From an uncultured Sphingomonas sp. (GTDB lineage: Bacteria > Pseudomonadota > Alphaproteobacteria > Sphingomonadales > Sphingomonadaceae), in assembly GCF_913774285.1 (NCBI RefSeq), contig NZ_CAJYHX010000007.1:1-64000 (forward strand): 64,000 bases of DNA, in the 5' to 3' direction. Of the stretch, positions 1 through 9,217 are shown piece by piece. The translations under genes were made by a program, and so were the position numbers. Position 1 is the first letter of the stretch. The number at the start of each line of letters is the position of its first letter. Below the pieces are notes generated by a model. The model worked only from the letters and a program-made list of their open reading frames with translations. It was not told the DNA's origin and ran no database searches.

Positions 1-2
1 TT

Positions 3-147
3 CGTCACCCCGGACTTGTTCCGGGGTCCACCGGGCCGCGGGGGCAGCGTTCGAGCCTCTTGCCACCCCCCTCGCCGCGGAGTGGACCCCGGAACAGGGA
101 CCCCATCAAAGTAATACTTTGATGGGAACCCAAGTCCGGGGTGACGG
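3..147. repeat. Intergenic inverted repeat, family A (host copy)
   Basis: Two long arms built on CACCCCGGACTTGTTCCGGGG and its complement face each other around a GC-rich centre. The right arm is interrupted by an unrelated small palindrome at 97-131. The element lies downstream of the leftward GH92 gene and contains no coding signal. The arms could fold into a stable hairpin, so it may act as a 3' end for the glycosidase operon. Confidence 0.75.
97..131. repeat. Small palindrome nested in the right arm of the family A repeat
   Basis: The core reads CCCATCAAAGTA, one central base, then TACTTTGATGGG, a near-perfect 25-base palindrome. It splits the host arm between GGAACA and AGTCCGGGG. If it is removed the host arm pairs cleanly with its partner at 3-30. 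The bases CA occur on both sides, compatible with a two-base target duplication. Confidence 0.7.
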
Positions 148-175
148 GGGGAGTGGGGGAGCATTGTGGCCGCCA

Positions 176-2461
176 TCAGCGGGCCAGCGTCCGTAGCACG
201 GGCGTCTTGCTCATCGTGAAGACCAGGCGGCCGCCCTTCATCAGGTCGGCGTGGGCGATCCAGTTCTTGGTCCAGGGGCGGCCGTTGAGCGTGATCGACC
301 GGACATAGGGCGTGTCGGCGGTGTTGCCCGGCGCCTCGATCGTCAGCTGCTTGCCGCCGGGCAGCGCGATCCGCGCGCGTGCGAACAGCGGCGAGCCGAA
401 GACATAGACCGCCTCGACCGGATCGACCGGATAGAAGCCGAGCGACGAGAGTACGAACCACGCGCTCATCTGGCCGCAATCGTCGTTGCCGATGATGCCG
501 TCGGGATCGTTCTTGTACATCTCGGTACACAGGCGGCGGACCATCGCCTGCGTCTTCCACGCCGCGCCGGTGTAGGCGTACATGTAAGCGGCGTGCTGGT
601 CGGGTTCGTTGCCGTGCGCGTACTGGCCGACGAGGCCGGCGATGTCGGGCGGCGCGTTGGCGGGCAAGGTCGAGGGCGCGGTGAAAAAGGCGTCGAGCTG
701 GCGTTCGAATTTCGCCTCGCCGCCCATATGCTCCATCAGGCCGTAGATGTCGTGCTGATTGAGGAAGGTCGCCTGCCAGCCGTTCGCCTCGGTATAGTCG
801 CGCCACCAGGGCTTGGGCATGTGGCCCAGCTGAACCGGATCATAGGGCGTCCACCAGCTGCCGTCGGCGAAGCGCGGGCGCGCGAAGCCGATCGAGCCGT
901 CGATTACGTTGCGCCAGTTGCCCGAGCGCGTGCGCAGCCGCTCGGCATCGCCCTTTTGGCCGATCGCGGCGGCGAGGTGGGACGATGCCCAGTCGTCATA
1001 GGCATATTCCTGAGTCCGGCTGACGCTCTCGAACCATTTGTCCGCAGGCACATAGCCCATGCGATCGTAGAGATCGCGACCCTTGCTGTTGTCCTTGTCG
1101 GGCGTGGTGAAATCGAAGCTGCGGCGGCGGATCGCCGGCCAGGCGGCTGCGTAATCGGCTTCGACCCCCTTGGCCTGCGCCTCGGCGAGCGGCACGACCC
1201 CGTGCCAGCCCATCATCGTGCCCGTCTCCTTGCCCTGCAGCGGCCAGACCAGTGGGCCATAGGGGGATTGGGCGGTCTGGCGGATCAAATCGTGGACCAG
1301 CGACTTGGTGCGATCGGGCGCGATGAGGGTGAGGAGGGGGTGGAGCGCACGATACGTGTCCCACAGCGAATAGGTGCTGTAGGCCGCGCCGCCCTTGGGC
1401 ACGCTGTGGACCTGGCCGTCTATGCCGAGATAGCGGCCATCCGCGTCGGAAAACAGCGTCGGCGCGAGCTGGGCGTGGTAGAGCGCAGTGCTGAGGATCG
1501 TGCGCTGGTCCGCCGTGCCGCCATCGACCTTCACCGCGTCCAGCGCCGGTTGCCACCGGGCGGTGGCATTGCGGCGGGTGCGATCGAAGTCCCAATGTCC
1601 CGCCTCGGTGACCAGATTGGCGCGGGCACCGGCGACATCGACGCCTGAAATGCCGCAACGCACGAGAATCGGGGCCTTTCCTGCATCCGCATAGTGCAGG
1701 ACCGCCTTCAGTCGCCGTCCGGTGACCTTGCGGCTGCTGGCGGGCTGTTCGGCATCGTCATCGCCGTAGAAGGTGATGCGATCGGGCTGGCGCGAGAGCT
1801 GGAGCGCGAAGAAGATCTTGCGGCCCTTGGCCCAGCGGAAGACTTGTCGCCGACCGGTGATGGTGCCGTCGGGCTCCACTTCCATCAGCGCGTCGGCGAT
1901 CAGCGGCGGGCTGTCCGAGCTGTCGAGTACCAGGTGCGACAGATCGAGGAGGATATGCCCGGCACCGGAGGGAAAAGTATAGCGATGCCAACCGGTTCGC
2001 TCGGTAACGGTCAGCTCCGCCCGCACGCCGTTGTCGAGCGCGACATGGTAATAACCGGGCTCGGCATGCTCGTCATGATAGCGCTGACGATAGCCGGTCT
2101 CGGGCTTTTCGCGCGTGCCGGCCTCAAGCACTACGGGTCCCCGGGCGGGGACAACCAGCAGGTCGAGCATGTCGCCGATGCCCGTGCCCGAGAGATGGGT
2201 ATGCGAGAAGCCCAGGATCGAGCCGTCGCTGTCATAATAGCCCGAGCAGGTCTCCCAGCGCTCGACGCCGGTATCGGGGCTCAGCTGCACCATGCCGAAC
2301 GGCAGCGTCGCGCCAGGATAGGTGTGGCCAGTGCCGCCGGTGCCGATGAACAGATTGGGTGCAGTGCGGCGCGGCGATGTCGCCGACAGGGGACCGGGAA
2401 TGGAGGCGGCGGCGAGGCCGATCGCGCTGGAGCCGAGCAGGTGGCGGCGGGAGAGGATCAC
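176..2461 (-). CDS. GH92 alpha-1,2-mannosidase, Tat-exported
   Basis: Glycoside hydrolase family 92 exo-acting, calcium-dependent alpha-mannosidase; members typically cut alpha-1,2-linked mannose from high-mannose N-glycans. Seen: a twin-arginine-like leader (SRRHLLG, residues 4-10, then a hydrophobic stretch to about 27), the family's N-terminal motif FIGTGG..HTYPGA (about 38-51), SGYYDSDGSILGFSHTHLSG, GNEPDQH (about 615) and GNDDCGQMSAWF (about 658), in the right order over a full-length 761 residues. The start is GTG, overlapping the GH125 stop as GTGA. It is the last gene of the five-gene glycosidase operon, so it depends on the promoter near 11.6 kb unless an internal one exists. The exact linkage is inferred from family and context. 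Confidence 0.92.
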   Translation of the reverse strand: MILSRRHLLGSSAIGLAAASIPGPLSATSPRRTAPNLFIGTGGTGHTYPGATLPFGMVQLSPDTGVERWETCSGYYDSDGSILGFSHTHLSGTGIGDMLDLLVVPARGPVVLEAGTREKPETGYRQRYHDEHAEPGYYHVALDNGVRAELTVTERTGWHRYTFPSGAGHILLDLSHLVLDSSDSPPLIADALMEVEPDGTITGRRQVFRWAKGRKIFFALQLSRQPDRITFYGDDDAEQPASSRKVTGRRLKAVLHYADAGKAPILVRCGISGVDVAGARANLVTEAGHWDFDRTRRNATARWQPALDAVKVDGGTADQRTILSTALYHAQLAPTLFSDADGRYLGIDGQVHSVPKGGAAYSTYSLWDTYRALHPLLTLIAPDRTKSLVHDLIRQTAQSPYGPLVWPLQGKETGTMMGWHGVVPLAEAQAKGVEADYAAAWPAIRRRSFDFTTPDKDNSKGRDLYDRMGYVPADKWFESVSRTQEYAYDDWASSHLAAAIGQKGDAERLRTRSGNWRNVIDGSIGFARPRFADGSWWTPYDPVQLGHMPKPWWRDYTEANGWQATFLNQHDIYGLMEHMGGEAKFERQLDAFFTAPSTLPANAPPDIAGLVGQYAHGNEPDQHAAYMYAYTGAAWKTQAMVRRLCTEMYKNDPDGIIGNDDCGQMSAWFVLSSLGFYPVDPVEAVYVFGSPLFARARIALPGGKQLTIEAPGNTADTPYVRSITLNGRPWTKNWIAHADLMKGGRLVFTMSKTPVLRTLAR

Positions 2462-3885
2462 AGCGTTTCCTGGAGCAGCTTGGGTTGTACCCCAGCGAGA
2501 TGGACGAGCAGTTCGCCGAACAGGCCATTGGCCCAGGCGAACCAGTCGCGGGTGAATTTGGACGGGTCGTCCTGGTTGACGGCCTCATGGATGAAGCCGG
2601 TGCCCGCATCGCTATTGCTAAGCATTCTCAGGATATTGCGAAGCGTTCGCACATCGCTATCGTAGCTGAAACCGCGCATGATCAACGACATCGGCCAGAC
2701 CTGGCCCAGCCCGACATGCGGGCCGCCGATGCCTTCTACGACCTTGCCACGCGACCAATAGGGATTGGCCTCGCTCCACGCCGCGGCGGCGGTGCGCTGC
2801 CACAACGGGTCGGTGCGATCGACACAGCGGAGGTAGGCAAGGCTGGAAAGCGACGGGACATTGGCGTCGTCCATGAAGATCGCGTTGCCGAAGCCGTCGA
2901 CTTCATAGGCGATCACCTCGCGCCCGTCGCGCAGCCGCATCGTGCCGTAGTCGCGCAGCGCGGCCTCGACTTCACCGGCGAGGGACGTCGCATCGTTCGC
3001 AAGTGCGGAATCCCGCCGCGCTGCCATCGCAAGCGCAGCAAGTTCGCGAAGGACGGTCACTGCAAAGTGATTGGACGGGATCAGGAACGGGTAGGCGCAG
3101 GAATCGTCCGAAGGCCGGAATCCGCAATGAATCAGCCCCACCGGACGGCTGGGCGGGCCATAGCCATCGAGCATCAGCGTTTCGGTCGGCCGGTCGCTGC
3201 TGCGGAGGAAGCGATAGGGGCCGGGTCCGTCCTTGCGCTGCTGCTCGCGGAAGGTGCGGATCGTCGTGTGCGCGGCTTCCGCCCATTGCGCATCGAACGG
3301 CGTCGCGTCGCCCGTGGCCTTCCAATAATCATGGGCCAGGCGAATGGGATAGCAGAGGCTGTCGATCTCCCATTTCCGCTCGGCAACGCCCGGCTTCATC
3401 TCGGTCTTGTCGTGCAGCGCCCAGCTCAGTTCGGTGCGGGCGTTGGTGTCTTCGAGAAAGGCGTTGGCGTACGGATCGAGCAGGATGCAGCGTGCCTGGC
3501 GGGCGATCAGGCCCTGATAGAGGCGGCGCAGGTCGGCATCTTCCTTGGCGAGGTGCAGATAGGGCCGCACCTGCGCCGAGCTGTCGCGCAGCCACAGCGC
3601 GTCGATATCGCCGGTGATGACGAAGGCGTCGGGCTTGCCGTCGACCACCCCCATTTTCACCGTGGTGTCGAGCGTGTTCGGGTAGCAGTTGCCGAACATC
3701 CAGCGCAGCTTGGGATCGGCGATCTTGCTGGAAACACGAACAATTTCACGCTCTACCGCCTTGCTGACGAAGCGGCGATCCGCGGGCGCGGGGCGCTTGC
3801 TGACGAACGCGGGCGTGTCGGCGGCGAAGGCGGGCGTGGCGGCGAGCGCGAGGCCCGAGCCGAGCAGGGTACGGCGGTCCATCAT
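2458..3885 (-). CDS. GH125 exo-alpha-1,6-mannosidase
   Basis: Family GH125 (formerly DUF1237) enzymes remove non-reducing alpha-1,6-mannose, as found in the N-glycan core. The protein shows the family's WLRDSSAQVRPYL segment (about residue 95), NAFLEDTNARTELSW and MDDANVPSLSSLAYL. An N-terminal leader with DRRTLLG followed by a short hydrophobic segment ending AFA suggests export. Two adjacent ATG codons (3885 and 3882) overlap the GH3 stop as ATGATG/TGA, so translation is coupled; longer upstream readings are GH3 sequence in another frame. GH125 next to GH92 is a standard pairing for trimming mannose branches. Confidence 0.9.
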   Translation of the reverse strand: MMDRRTLLGSGLALAATPAFAADTPAFVSKRPAPADRRFVSKAVEREIVRVSSKIADPKLRWMFGNCYPNTLDTTVKMGVVDGKPDAFVITGDIDALWLRDSSAQVRPYLHLAKEDADLRRLYQGLIARQARCILLDPYANAFLEDTNARTELSWALHDKTEMKPGVAERKWEIDSLCYPIRLAHDYWKATGDATPFDAQWAEAAHTTIRTFREQQRKDGPGPYRFLRSSDRPTETLMLDGYGPPSRPVGLIHCGFRPSDDSCAYPFLIPSNHFAVTVLRELAALAMAARRDSALANDATSLAGEVEAALRDYGTMRLRDGREVIAYEVDGFGNAIFMDDANVPSLSSLAYLRCVDRTDPLWQRTAAAAWSEANPYWSRGKVVEGIGGPHVGLGQVWPMSLIMRGFSYDSDVRTLRNILRMLSNSDAGTGFIHEAVNQDDPSKFTRDWFAWANGLFGELLVHLAGVQPKLLQETL

Positions 3886-6443
3886 TTCGGCAGCACCTGC
3901 GCATCGCCGTTCAGGGTGAATTCGGCCCATTGGCCGACGCCGTCGCCCGGCTGGCCGCCGCCGATCCACACGCGATAGGTGCCCGGCAACACCCGGCGGG
4001 TGCCGTCTCGTGCCACGCTGCTGATGCTGCGCGGATCGAGGCTGAACGACAGACTGGCCGATTTGCCCGGCGCGAGCGCGGCGCGCTGGAAGCCGGCGAG
4101 CTGGCGCTGGAGCACCGGCGTAGTGAACCCGCCCGGTTTGCCTGCGTCGGGCGTGACGACATAGACTTGCGCCACTTCCTCACCGCTGCGGTTGCCCGCA
4201 TTGGTGAGCTTGGCGCTGACCTGCACCGGCTGGCCGATGCCCGTAGCCTTCACCGCCACGTCGGCATAGGCGAACTTGGTGTAGCTCAGCCCATGGCCGA
4301 AGCCCCAGAGCGGCTTGCCGGTGAAGAAGCGATAGGTGCGCTCCTTCATCCCGTAATCTACAAAGGCGGGAAGATCGTCGACCGAGGCGTAGAAGGTCAG
4401 CGGCAGGCGCCCCGAGGGGTTGTTCTTGCCGGCCAGCGTCTCGGCGATCGCGGTGCCGCCTTCCTCGCCCGGATACCAGGCCTCGAGGATCGCGTCCGCC
4501 AGCGACGGATCCACCGCCACCGCGCTGCCGCTGGTGAGGACGAGGACCAGCGGCTTGCCGGTCTTGCGCAGTGCCTTGAGCAGTTCGAGCTGCGGGCGGG
4601 GCAGCGCGATGTCGGTCCGGTCGCCGCCGACGAAGCCGGGGATCGAGACGCTGAGCGCCTCGCCCTCGAGATCCGGCGACAGGCCGAGCACCGCGACGAT
4701 CGTATCGGCATTCTTCGCGGCGTCGAGCGCCTGGGCGAGCATCGGCTCGGCCGGGGGCTGCCACATCAGGCGCACGCCGCCATCCTCGCTGCGATGGTCG
4801 ATCTCCATGCGGAACGGCACCGGCTTGCCGTCGCTGGCGACCTTCACCGCCACCCGCGCCTTGCCGAGCGGGCCGTCATGGAGCAGCTTGCCGTCTACCC
4901 ATAGCCGCACCGCGTCGTGCGTGGTGCAATCCTTCCAGCAGGCGGGGATGTCGACCGCAAGCTCATACTCGCCTGCGCCCGGGGCCACGAACTCGCCGCT
5001 CCAGCGCACCGCGAAGCCGGTGGGATTCAGTCCCGGCACCGGCACGGCGCGGGCATAGTTGAAGTCGATGCGGCGATCCTGCCGGGTGGTGACGGGCGTA
5101 CCGGTCACCGTCGGCGAGGCGAAATATTCGGCCTTGAGGCCCGGCTTGCCGTCGGCGCGGAAGGCGGTTTCCGGCATGATCACCGCGCCGCCCTCGGCCA
5201 GCTGTGATCCTTGCGCGTACAGGACGCGGTCCGCGCCGAACTGGCGGCGGATGCCGTCGAGCGGGGTCACCGGATCCTTGGCGGTGCCGTGGTAATTGCC
5301 CTCCAGCACGCCGAGATCATCGGCATTGGCGCCGATCACGGCGATGCGGCCACCCGGCGTGAGCGGCAGGCGGTCGCCGTCATTCTTGAGCAGCACGATC
5401 GCCTTGCGCGCGGCTTCCAGCGCCAGCGCGCGGCGGGCCGGGGTGCCGAGCTCGCTGGGCTTGATCTTGCTCCACGGATTGGCGCCGCCGAAGGCGATGC
5501 CGAGCGCACGGCGAGCGTCGAGCGCACGCTTCAGCGCTACATCGACTTCGGCCTCGCTGACCAGCCCGCGCTTCACCGCCTCGGGCAGCGCAGCATAGGT
5601 GGTGCCGCAGTTCAGGTCGTTGCCGCCCTTGATCGCGACCGCCGCGGCTTCGGCGGCATCGAGGCTGTAGTGGTGGAAGCTATGGATGTTCGCCACCGCG
5701 TCGCAGTCCGAGACGGTGAGGCCGGTAAAGCCCCAGTCCTTGCGCAGCTTGTCGTTGAGCAGCCCCCCCGACGCGCAGGCCGGGGTGCCGTGGATCGAGT
5801 TGTACGCGCACATCAGCGACTGCGCCTTGCCCTCGGTGATCGCGAGGCGGAAGGCGGGGGTGTAGGTCGATTCCAGGTCCTGCGGGCTGGGATCGACATC
5901 GAAGCCGTCGCGGCCCGCCTCGGGGCCGCTGTGCACCGCGAAATGCTTGGGCGTGGCGAGCACCTTGGGGTGCGCCGGGTCGGGACCCTGCAGGCCCTGG
6001 ATGAAACCGATCGCGAGATGGCCGGTGAGGAACGGGTCCTCGCCATAGGTTTCCTGGCCGCGGCCCCAGCGCGGATCGCGGAAGATGTTGATGTTGGGCG
6101 ACCAGATCGTCAGCCCCTCATAGATCTTGCGGTCGGCGCTCACCGGCCTGGCGTTGAACTTGGCGCGGGCCTCGGTGGCGACGGTATCGCCCACCTTGTG
6201 GAGGAGCGGCACGTCCCAGGTAGCGGCGAGGCCGATCGCCTGCGGGAACACCGTGGCGTAGCCGTCGCGGGCGAGGCCGTGCAGGCCCTCGTTCCACCAG
6301 TCATAGGCGGGCAGGCCGATGGTTGGATCGGCGGGGGCGGTGCTCTGGAGCTGCGCGGCTTTCTGCTCGATCGTCATCTTGGCGATGGCGGCGGCGACCG
6401 GATCGGGATCGCCGGCCAGGAGGAGCAGGGGGAGGAGGGGCAT
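3882..6443 (-). CDS. GH3 beta-glycosidase with inserted PA14 domain
   Basis: Family 3 beta-glycosidase of about 853 residues. Visible are the N-terminal barrel (YDWWNEGLHG; NINIFRDPRWGRGQETYGEDP), the catalytic nucleophile in GLTVSDCDAV, the second domain (RKAIVLLKNDG), a PA14 carbohydrate-binding insertion beginning near KPGLKAEYFASP, and a C-terminal fibronectin III-like domain (YTKFAYADV; GEEVAQVYV). The SDCDAV form is common in beta-xylosidase and beta-glucosidase branches of GH3, so the sugar removed is uncertain. The start MPLLPLLLLAG is an ATG sharing one base with the preceding GH2 stop (TGATG). Upstream in-frame sequence is Arg/His-rich out-of-frame GH2 and was discarded. The short hydrophobic N-terminus may be a minimal signal peptide. 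Confidence 0.9.
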   Translation of the reverse strand: MPLLPLLLLAGDPDPVAAAIAKMTIEQKAAQLQSTAPADPTIGLPAYDWWNEGLHGLARDGYATVFPQAIGLAATWDVPLLHKVGDTVATEARAKFNARPVSADRKIYEGLTIWSPNINIFRDPRWGRGQETYGEDPFLTGHLAIGFIQGLQGPDPAHPKVLATPKHFAVHSGPEAGRDGFDVDPSPQDLESTYTPAFRLAITEGKAQSLMCAYNSIHGTPACASGGLLNDKLRKDWGFTGLTVSDCDAVANIHSFHHYSLDAAEAAAVAIKGGNDLNCGTTYAALPEAVKRGLVSEAEVDVALKRALDARRALGIAFGGANPWSKIKPSELGTPARRALALEAARKAIVLLKNDGDRLPLTPGGRIAVIGANADDLGVLEGNYHGTAKDPVTPLDGIRRQFGADRVLYAQGSQLAEGGAVIMPETAFRADGKPGLKAEYFASPTVTGTPVTTRQDRRIDFNYARAVPVPGLNPTGFAVRWSGEFVAPGAGEYELAVDIPACWKDCTTHDAVRLWVDGKLLHDGPLGKARVAVKVASDGKPVPFRMEIDHRSEDGGVRLMWQPPAEPMLAQALDAAKNADTIVAVLGLSPDLEGEALSVSIPGFVGGDRTDIALPRPQLELLKALRKTGKPLVLVLTSGSAVAVDPSLADAILEAWYPGEEGGTAIAETLAGKNNPSGRLPLTFYASVDDLPAFVDYGMKERTYRFFTGKPLWGFGHGLSYTKFAYADVAVKATGIGQPVQVSAKLTNAGNRSGEEVAQVYVVTPDAGKPGGFTTPVLQRQLAGFQRAALAPGKSASLSFSLDPRSISSVARDGTRRVLPGTYRVWIGGGQPGDGVGQWAEFTLNGDAQVLPK

Positions 6444-9217
6444 CAACGGGGTCCCAGCGTGCGAAGGGTGAGGGCGCGGGCGAGCGTAGCAGCATTCGCA
6501 TCCGACGTGATGGTGAGGGTGCGGCTCTCGCCGGGCAGCAGGTCGAAGCCATTGTCGCTCGGCTGCGCGACGGTGGCGCCGAAATCGAGCATCACCGCGC
6601 GGGCGAGCGCGCCGGCGGTGACGGTCACCTGCTTGCCCTGCCAGCGCACCGATAGGCGCGGGGCCGGATAGGCCATGTCCTTGGGCAGCGACCGTTCGAG
6701 GATGGCGCGCGAGACCGGCTTGCCGTCGATCCACAGCTCGGCGACGGCGTAGCTGTCGGCCGGTGTTGCGGTGCCGAACAGGTCGGCGTCGGTGATCTTG
6801 GCGAGCTCGAGCGCGCCCGGCGAAAGGTCGACCTTCTCCGCCTTCGTGCCCAGCGGCTTGCCGTCCATGGTGAAGCCCTGCACGCGCCATTCGGCGGCGA
6901 TCAGCTTGGTTGCGTCGGACACCGCGGCGAGGCGGGTCGCGCCGTCCTTGTGCTCGGCGACGATCGCCTGGGGCGCGAACATCCGGCGCGCCTCATACTG
7001 GAGCAGCTTCCACTGGCCGTCATAGTCGATGCTCGCCCAGCTGATCGCGGGCCAGGCATCGTTGAGCTGCCAGAAGAGCGAGCCCATCGTGATCGGCGCG
7101 CAGGCGCGGTGGTGGCGCGCGGCCATGCCGATCGCCTGCATCTGGTTCACCTGGGTCAGGTAGACGAGATCGGCGAAGTCGGCGGGCTTGCGCAGCCGCT
7201 GGTCGAGATAGAGCTGGAGGCGGCTATTGCCTTCGCCGGCCAGGAACTTCTGGTGCGCCTTGAGCACCGGGCTGTCGATCGCCAGCGGGCCGTTGCCGGC
7301 GAAACCGCGGATCGTCGACAGGTTCGGCATCGCCTGGAAGCCATATTCCGACATGAACCGCGCACAGCCGTTCAGGTAGTTCTCGACCGGCTTGGAGCCC
7401 GACCAGACGTCCCAGAAATGGCGGTCGCCGGTGGCGTCGGTATCAACCGGGCCGGTATAGTCGTTCGACGGCGAGCCCGGCCAATAGGTGGTGCCGGGCG
7501 CTTCCTTCAGCACCGCGTCGCGCAAGGTGCGATCGAACAACACCGCCATAGCGGCGCCGATCCGCTCCTGCTCGTCGGCGCCGACATTCTTCTTGAACGC
7601 CTTGCGATCGGACCAATTTTCCCAGCCCGACAGGATCTCGTTGCCGCCGTTCCAGCCGATAATCGACGGATGCGGCTGGAGCCGGGCGACCTGCTCCTCG
7701 GCCTCGATGCGGACATTCTCGCGAAAGGCCGCGTCGGGCGGGGTGATCGAGCCGCCGAACATGAAGTCCTGCCACACCATCAGGCCCAGCTCGTCGGCGG
7801 CGGCGTAGAAGGCGTCGTCGAGATAATAGCCGCCGCCCCAGACGCGGATCATGTTCATGTTGGTGTCGCGCGCGTCGGTGAGCATGCGGCGCATGCGCGC
7901 TTCGGACACGTTGTTGGGGAACATGTCGAAGGGGATCAGGTTCGCGCCCTTGGCGAAGATGCGCAGGCCGTTGACGCGGAAGCCGAAGCCGCCGCCCTGG
8001 GTGAGCAGCTCGACGGTGCGCAGACCGATGCGCTGCGACACGCGGTCGCTGACCGCGCCGTCTTCCTCCAGCGTGGCCTCGACCCTGTAGAGCGGCTGCG
8101 CGCCATAGCCCGCCGGCCACCAGAGCTGCGGCTTGGCCAGGGTGAGCGGCACGCTGACGGCGTTCTCGCCCGCACCGAGGGTGAGCGTGCGCGCGGCTTC
8201 GACGGTCTGGCCGTCGGGGCCGGTGATGCGGGTGCGGACCGTGACGGCACGCGCGCGGTCGCCGAGCAGCTTCCAGCGCGCCACGAGGCGGGCCTCGGCG
8301 GGGTTGAGCGCTTCCTGGTCGACCCGGAAGCCGTCGATGCGGGCGTCGTCCCAGGCCTCCAGCCGCACCGGGCGCCACAGGCCGATCTTCACCAGCCGCG
8401 GCGCCCAGTCCCAGCTGTAATCATATTTGGGCTTGCGGATATAGGGCGAGGTCTGCTTGCCTTTGGGCTCGTCACCGAAGGCGGAATCATATTCGCCGGG
8501 GAGCGGGAATTTCTCGGCCAGCACCATCGGTTGCAGCGTCTTGATCGGCGAGGCGATGGTGACGACCAGCTCGTTTGCACCGGCCTTGAGCGCCTGCTTG
8601 GCGTCGACCCGCCAGCGGCGATGGGCGTTGTCGGTCTCGATCAGCTTCTGGCCGTTGAGCGTCACCGTGGCGAAGGTGTCGAGCCCGTCGAACACGAGCT
8701 CGAGATGGTCGCGCGCCAGCATCGCGGGCGTGACGGTGAGCGTACGGCGGAACTGCCAGCGGGTGAGGCCGGCCCATTGGATCGGCGCCTCGTTGATGCC
8801 CTTGTAGGGATCGGGCACGCGCTTCGCCGCGATCAGGTCCTGCTGGACGCTGCCGGGCACCTTGGCGGGGAACCAGGCGGCTTCCTTCGGGTGCGCCTTG
8901 GTGGCGTCGGCGTCGCTGGGATCGATGCGGACCTGCCAAGCACCGTTGAGCGAAACCGACTGGCGCGGATCAGCCCAGGCTGGGGTGGCGAGGGCGAGCA
9001 GGGGAAGCAGAGCAAGAGCGTATCGACTACGCGTTCCCCTCCCGCTTGCGAGTTTCAGGTCGGTCAGGCCCCCGGCCTGACCTAAACGATGCGGGGCATC
9101 GTTTACCTGAAACTGGGCTAGGGGAGGGGCTGACGTGGAAGAAGTGCCGACACGGTGCAGCCCCTCCCCCGACCCCTCCCGCAAGCGGAAGGGGAGCGCA
9201 GGCTTCGCGGCCTTCAC
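6443..9217 (-). CDS. GH2 beta-mannosidase with repeat-derived N-terminal extension
   Basis: Family 2 exo-beta-mannosidase, expected to cut the Man-beta-1,4-GlcNAc bond of the N-glycan core. Seen: sugar-binding domain (GAWQVRID; VPGSVQQDL), the barrel with GANLIPFDMFP, IRVWGGGYYLDD, acid/base Glu in NGGNEI and nucleophile Glu in MSEYGFQ. The open frame starts at a GTG that overlaps the GH20 stop (GTGA). Residues about 8-61 are translated from the palindromic repeat at 9036-9194; only then comes a signal-peptide core (about 66-82, ending TPAWA). No ATG, GTG or TTG lies between the repeat and that core. The repeat apparently replaced the original start and stayed in frame. The true initiation site needs N-terminal data. 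Confidence 0.9.
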   Translation of the reverse strand: MKAAKPALPFRLREGSGEGLHRVGTSSTSAPPLAQFQVNDAPHRLGQAGGLTDLKLASGRGTRSRYALALLPLLALATPAWADPRQSVSLNGAWQVRIDPSDADATKAHPKEAAWFPAKVPGSVQQDLIAAKRVPDPYKGINEAPIQWAGLTRWQFRRTLTVTPAMLARDHLELVFDGLDTFATVTLNGQKLIETDNAHRRWRVDAKQALKAGANELVVTIASPIKTLQPMVLAEKFPLPGEYDSAFGDEPKGKQTSPYIRKPKYDYSWDWAPRLVKIGLWRPVRLEAWDDARIDGFRVDQEALNPAEARLVARWKLLGDRARAVTVRTRITGPDGQTVEAARTLTLGAGENAVSVPLTLAKPQLWWPAGYGAQPLYRVEATLEEDGAVSDRVSQRIGLRTVELLTQGGGFGFRVNGLRIFAKGANLIPFDMFPNNVSEARMRRMLTDARDTNMNMIRVWGGGYYLDDAFYAAADELGLMVWQDFMFGGSITPPDAAFRENVRIEAEEQVARLQPHPSIIGWNGGNEILSGWENWSDRKAFKKNVGADEQERIGAAMAVLFDRTLRDAVLKEAPGTTYWPGSPSNDYTGPVDTDATGDRHFWDVWSGSKPVENYLNGCARFMSEYGFQAMPNLSTIRGFAGNGPLAIDSPVLKAHQKFLAGEGNSRLQLYLDQRLRKPADFADLVYLTQVNQMQAIGMAARHHRACAPITMGSLFWQLNDAWPAISWASIDYDGQWKLLQYEARRMFAPQAIVAEHKDGATRLAAVSDATKLIAAEWRVQGFTMDGKPLGTKAEKVDLSPGALELAKITDADLFGTATPADSYAVAELWIDGKPVSRAILERSLPKDMAYPAPRLSVRWQGKQVTVTAGALARAVMLDFGATVAQPSDNGFDLLPGESRTLTITSDANAATLARALTLRTLGPR
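9036..9194. repeat. Palindromic repeat, family B, inside the beta-mannosidase 5' end
   Basis: Arms are CCCCTCCCGCTTGCG on the left (9036-9050) and CCCCTCCCGCAAGCGGAAGGGG on the right (9173-9194). The same family occurs uninterrupted at 27501-27597. Here the left arm is split by a second palindrome at 9051-9114. The whole element is read through in frame by the GH2 gene. Confidence 0.8.
9051..9114. repeat. Palindrome nested in the family B repeat
   Basis: 64 bases bounded by AGTTTCAGGT and ACCTGAAACT, with inner stems GGTCAGGCC/GGCCTGACC and AAACGATGC/GCATCGTTT. It interrupts the GCTTGCG...GGGCTAGGGG part of the host arm; a few host bases seem lost at the junction. Its TCAGGT/ACCTGA ends recur in the nested palindrome at 35702-35768. 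Confidence 0.75.
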
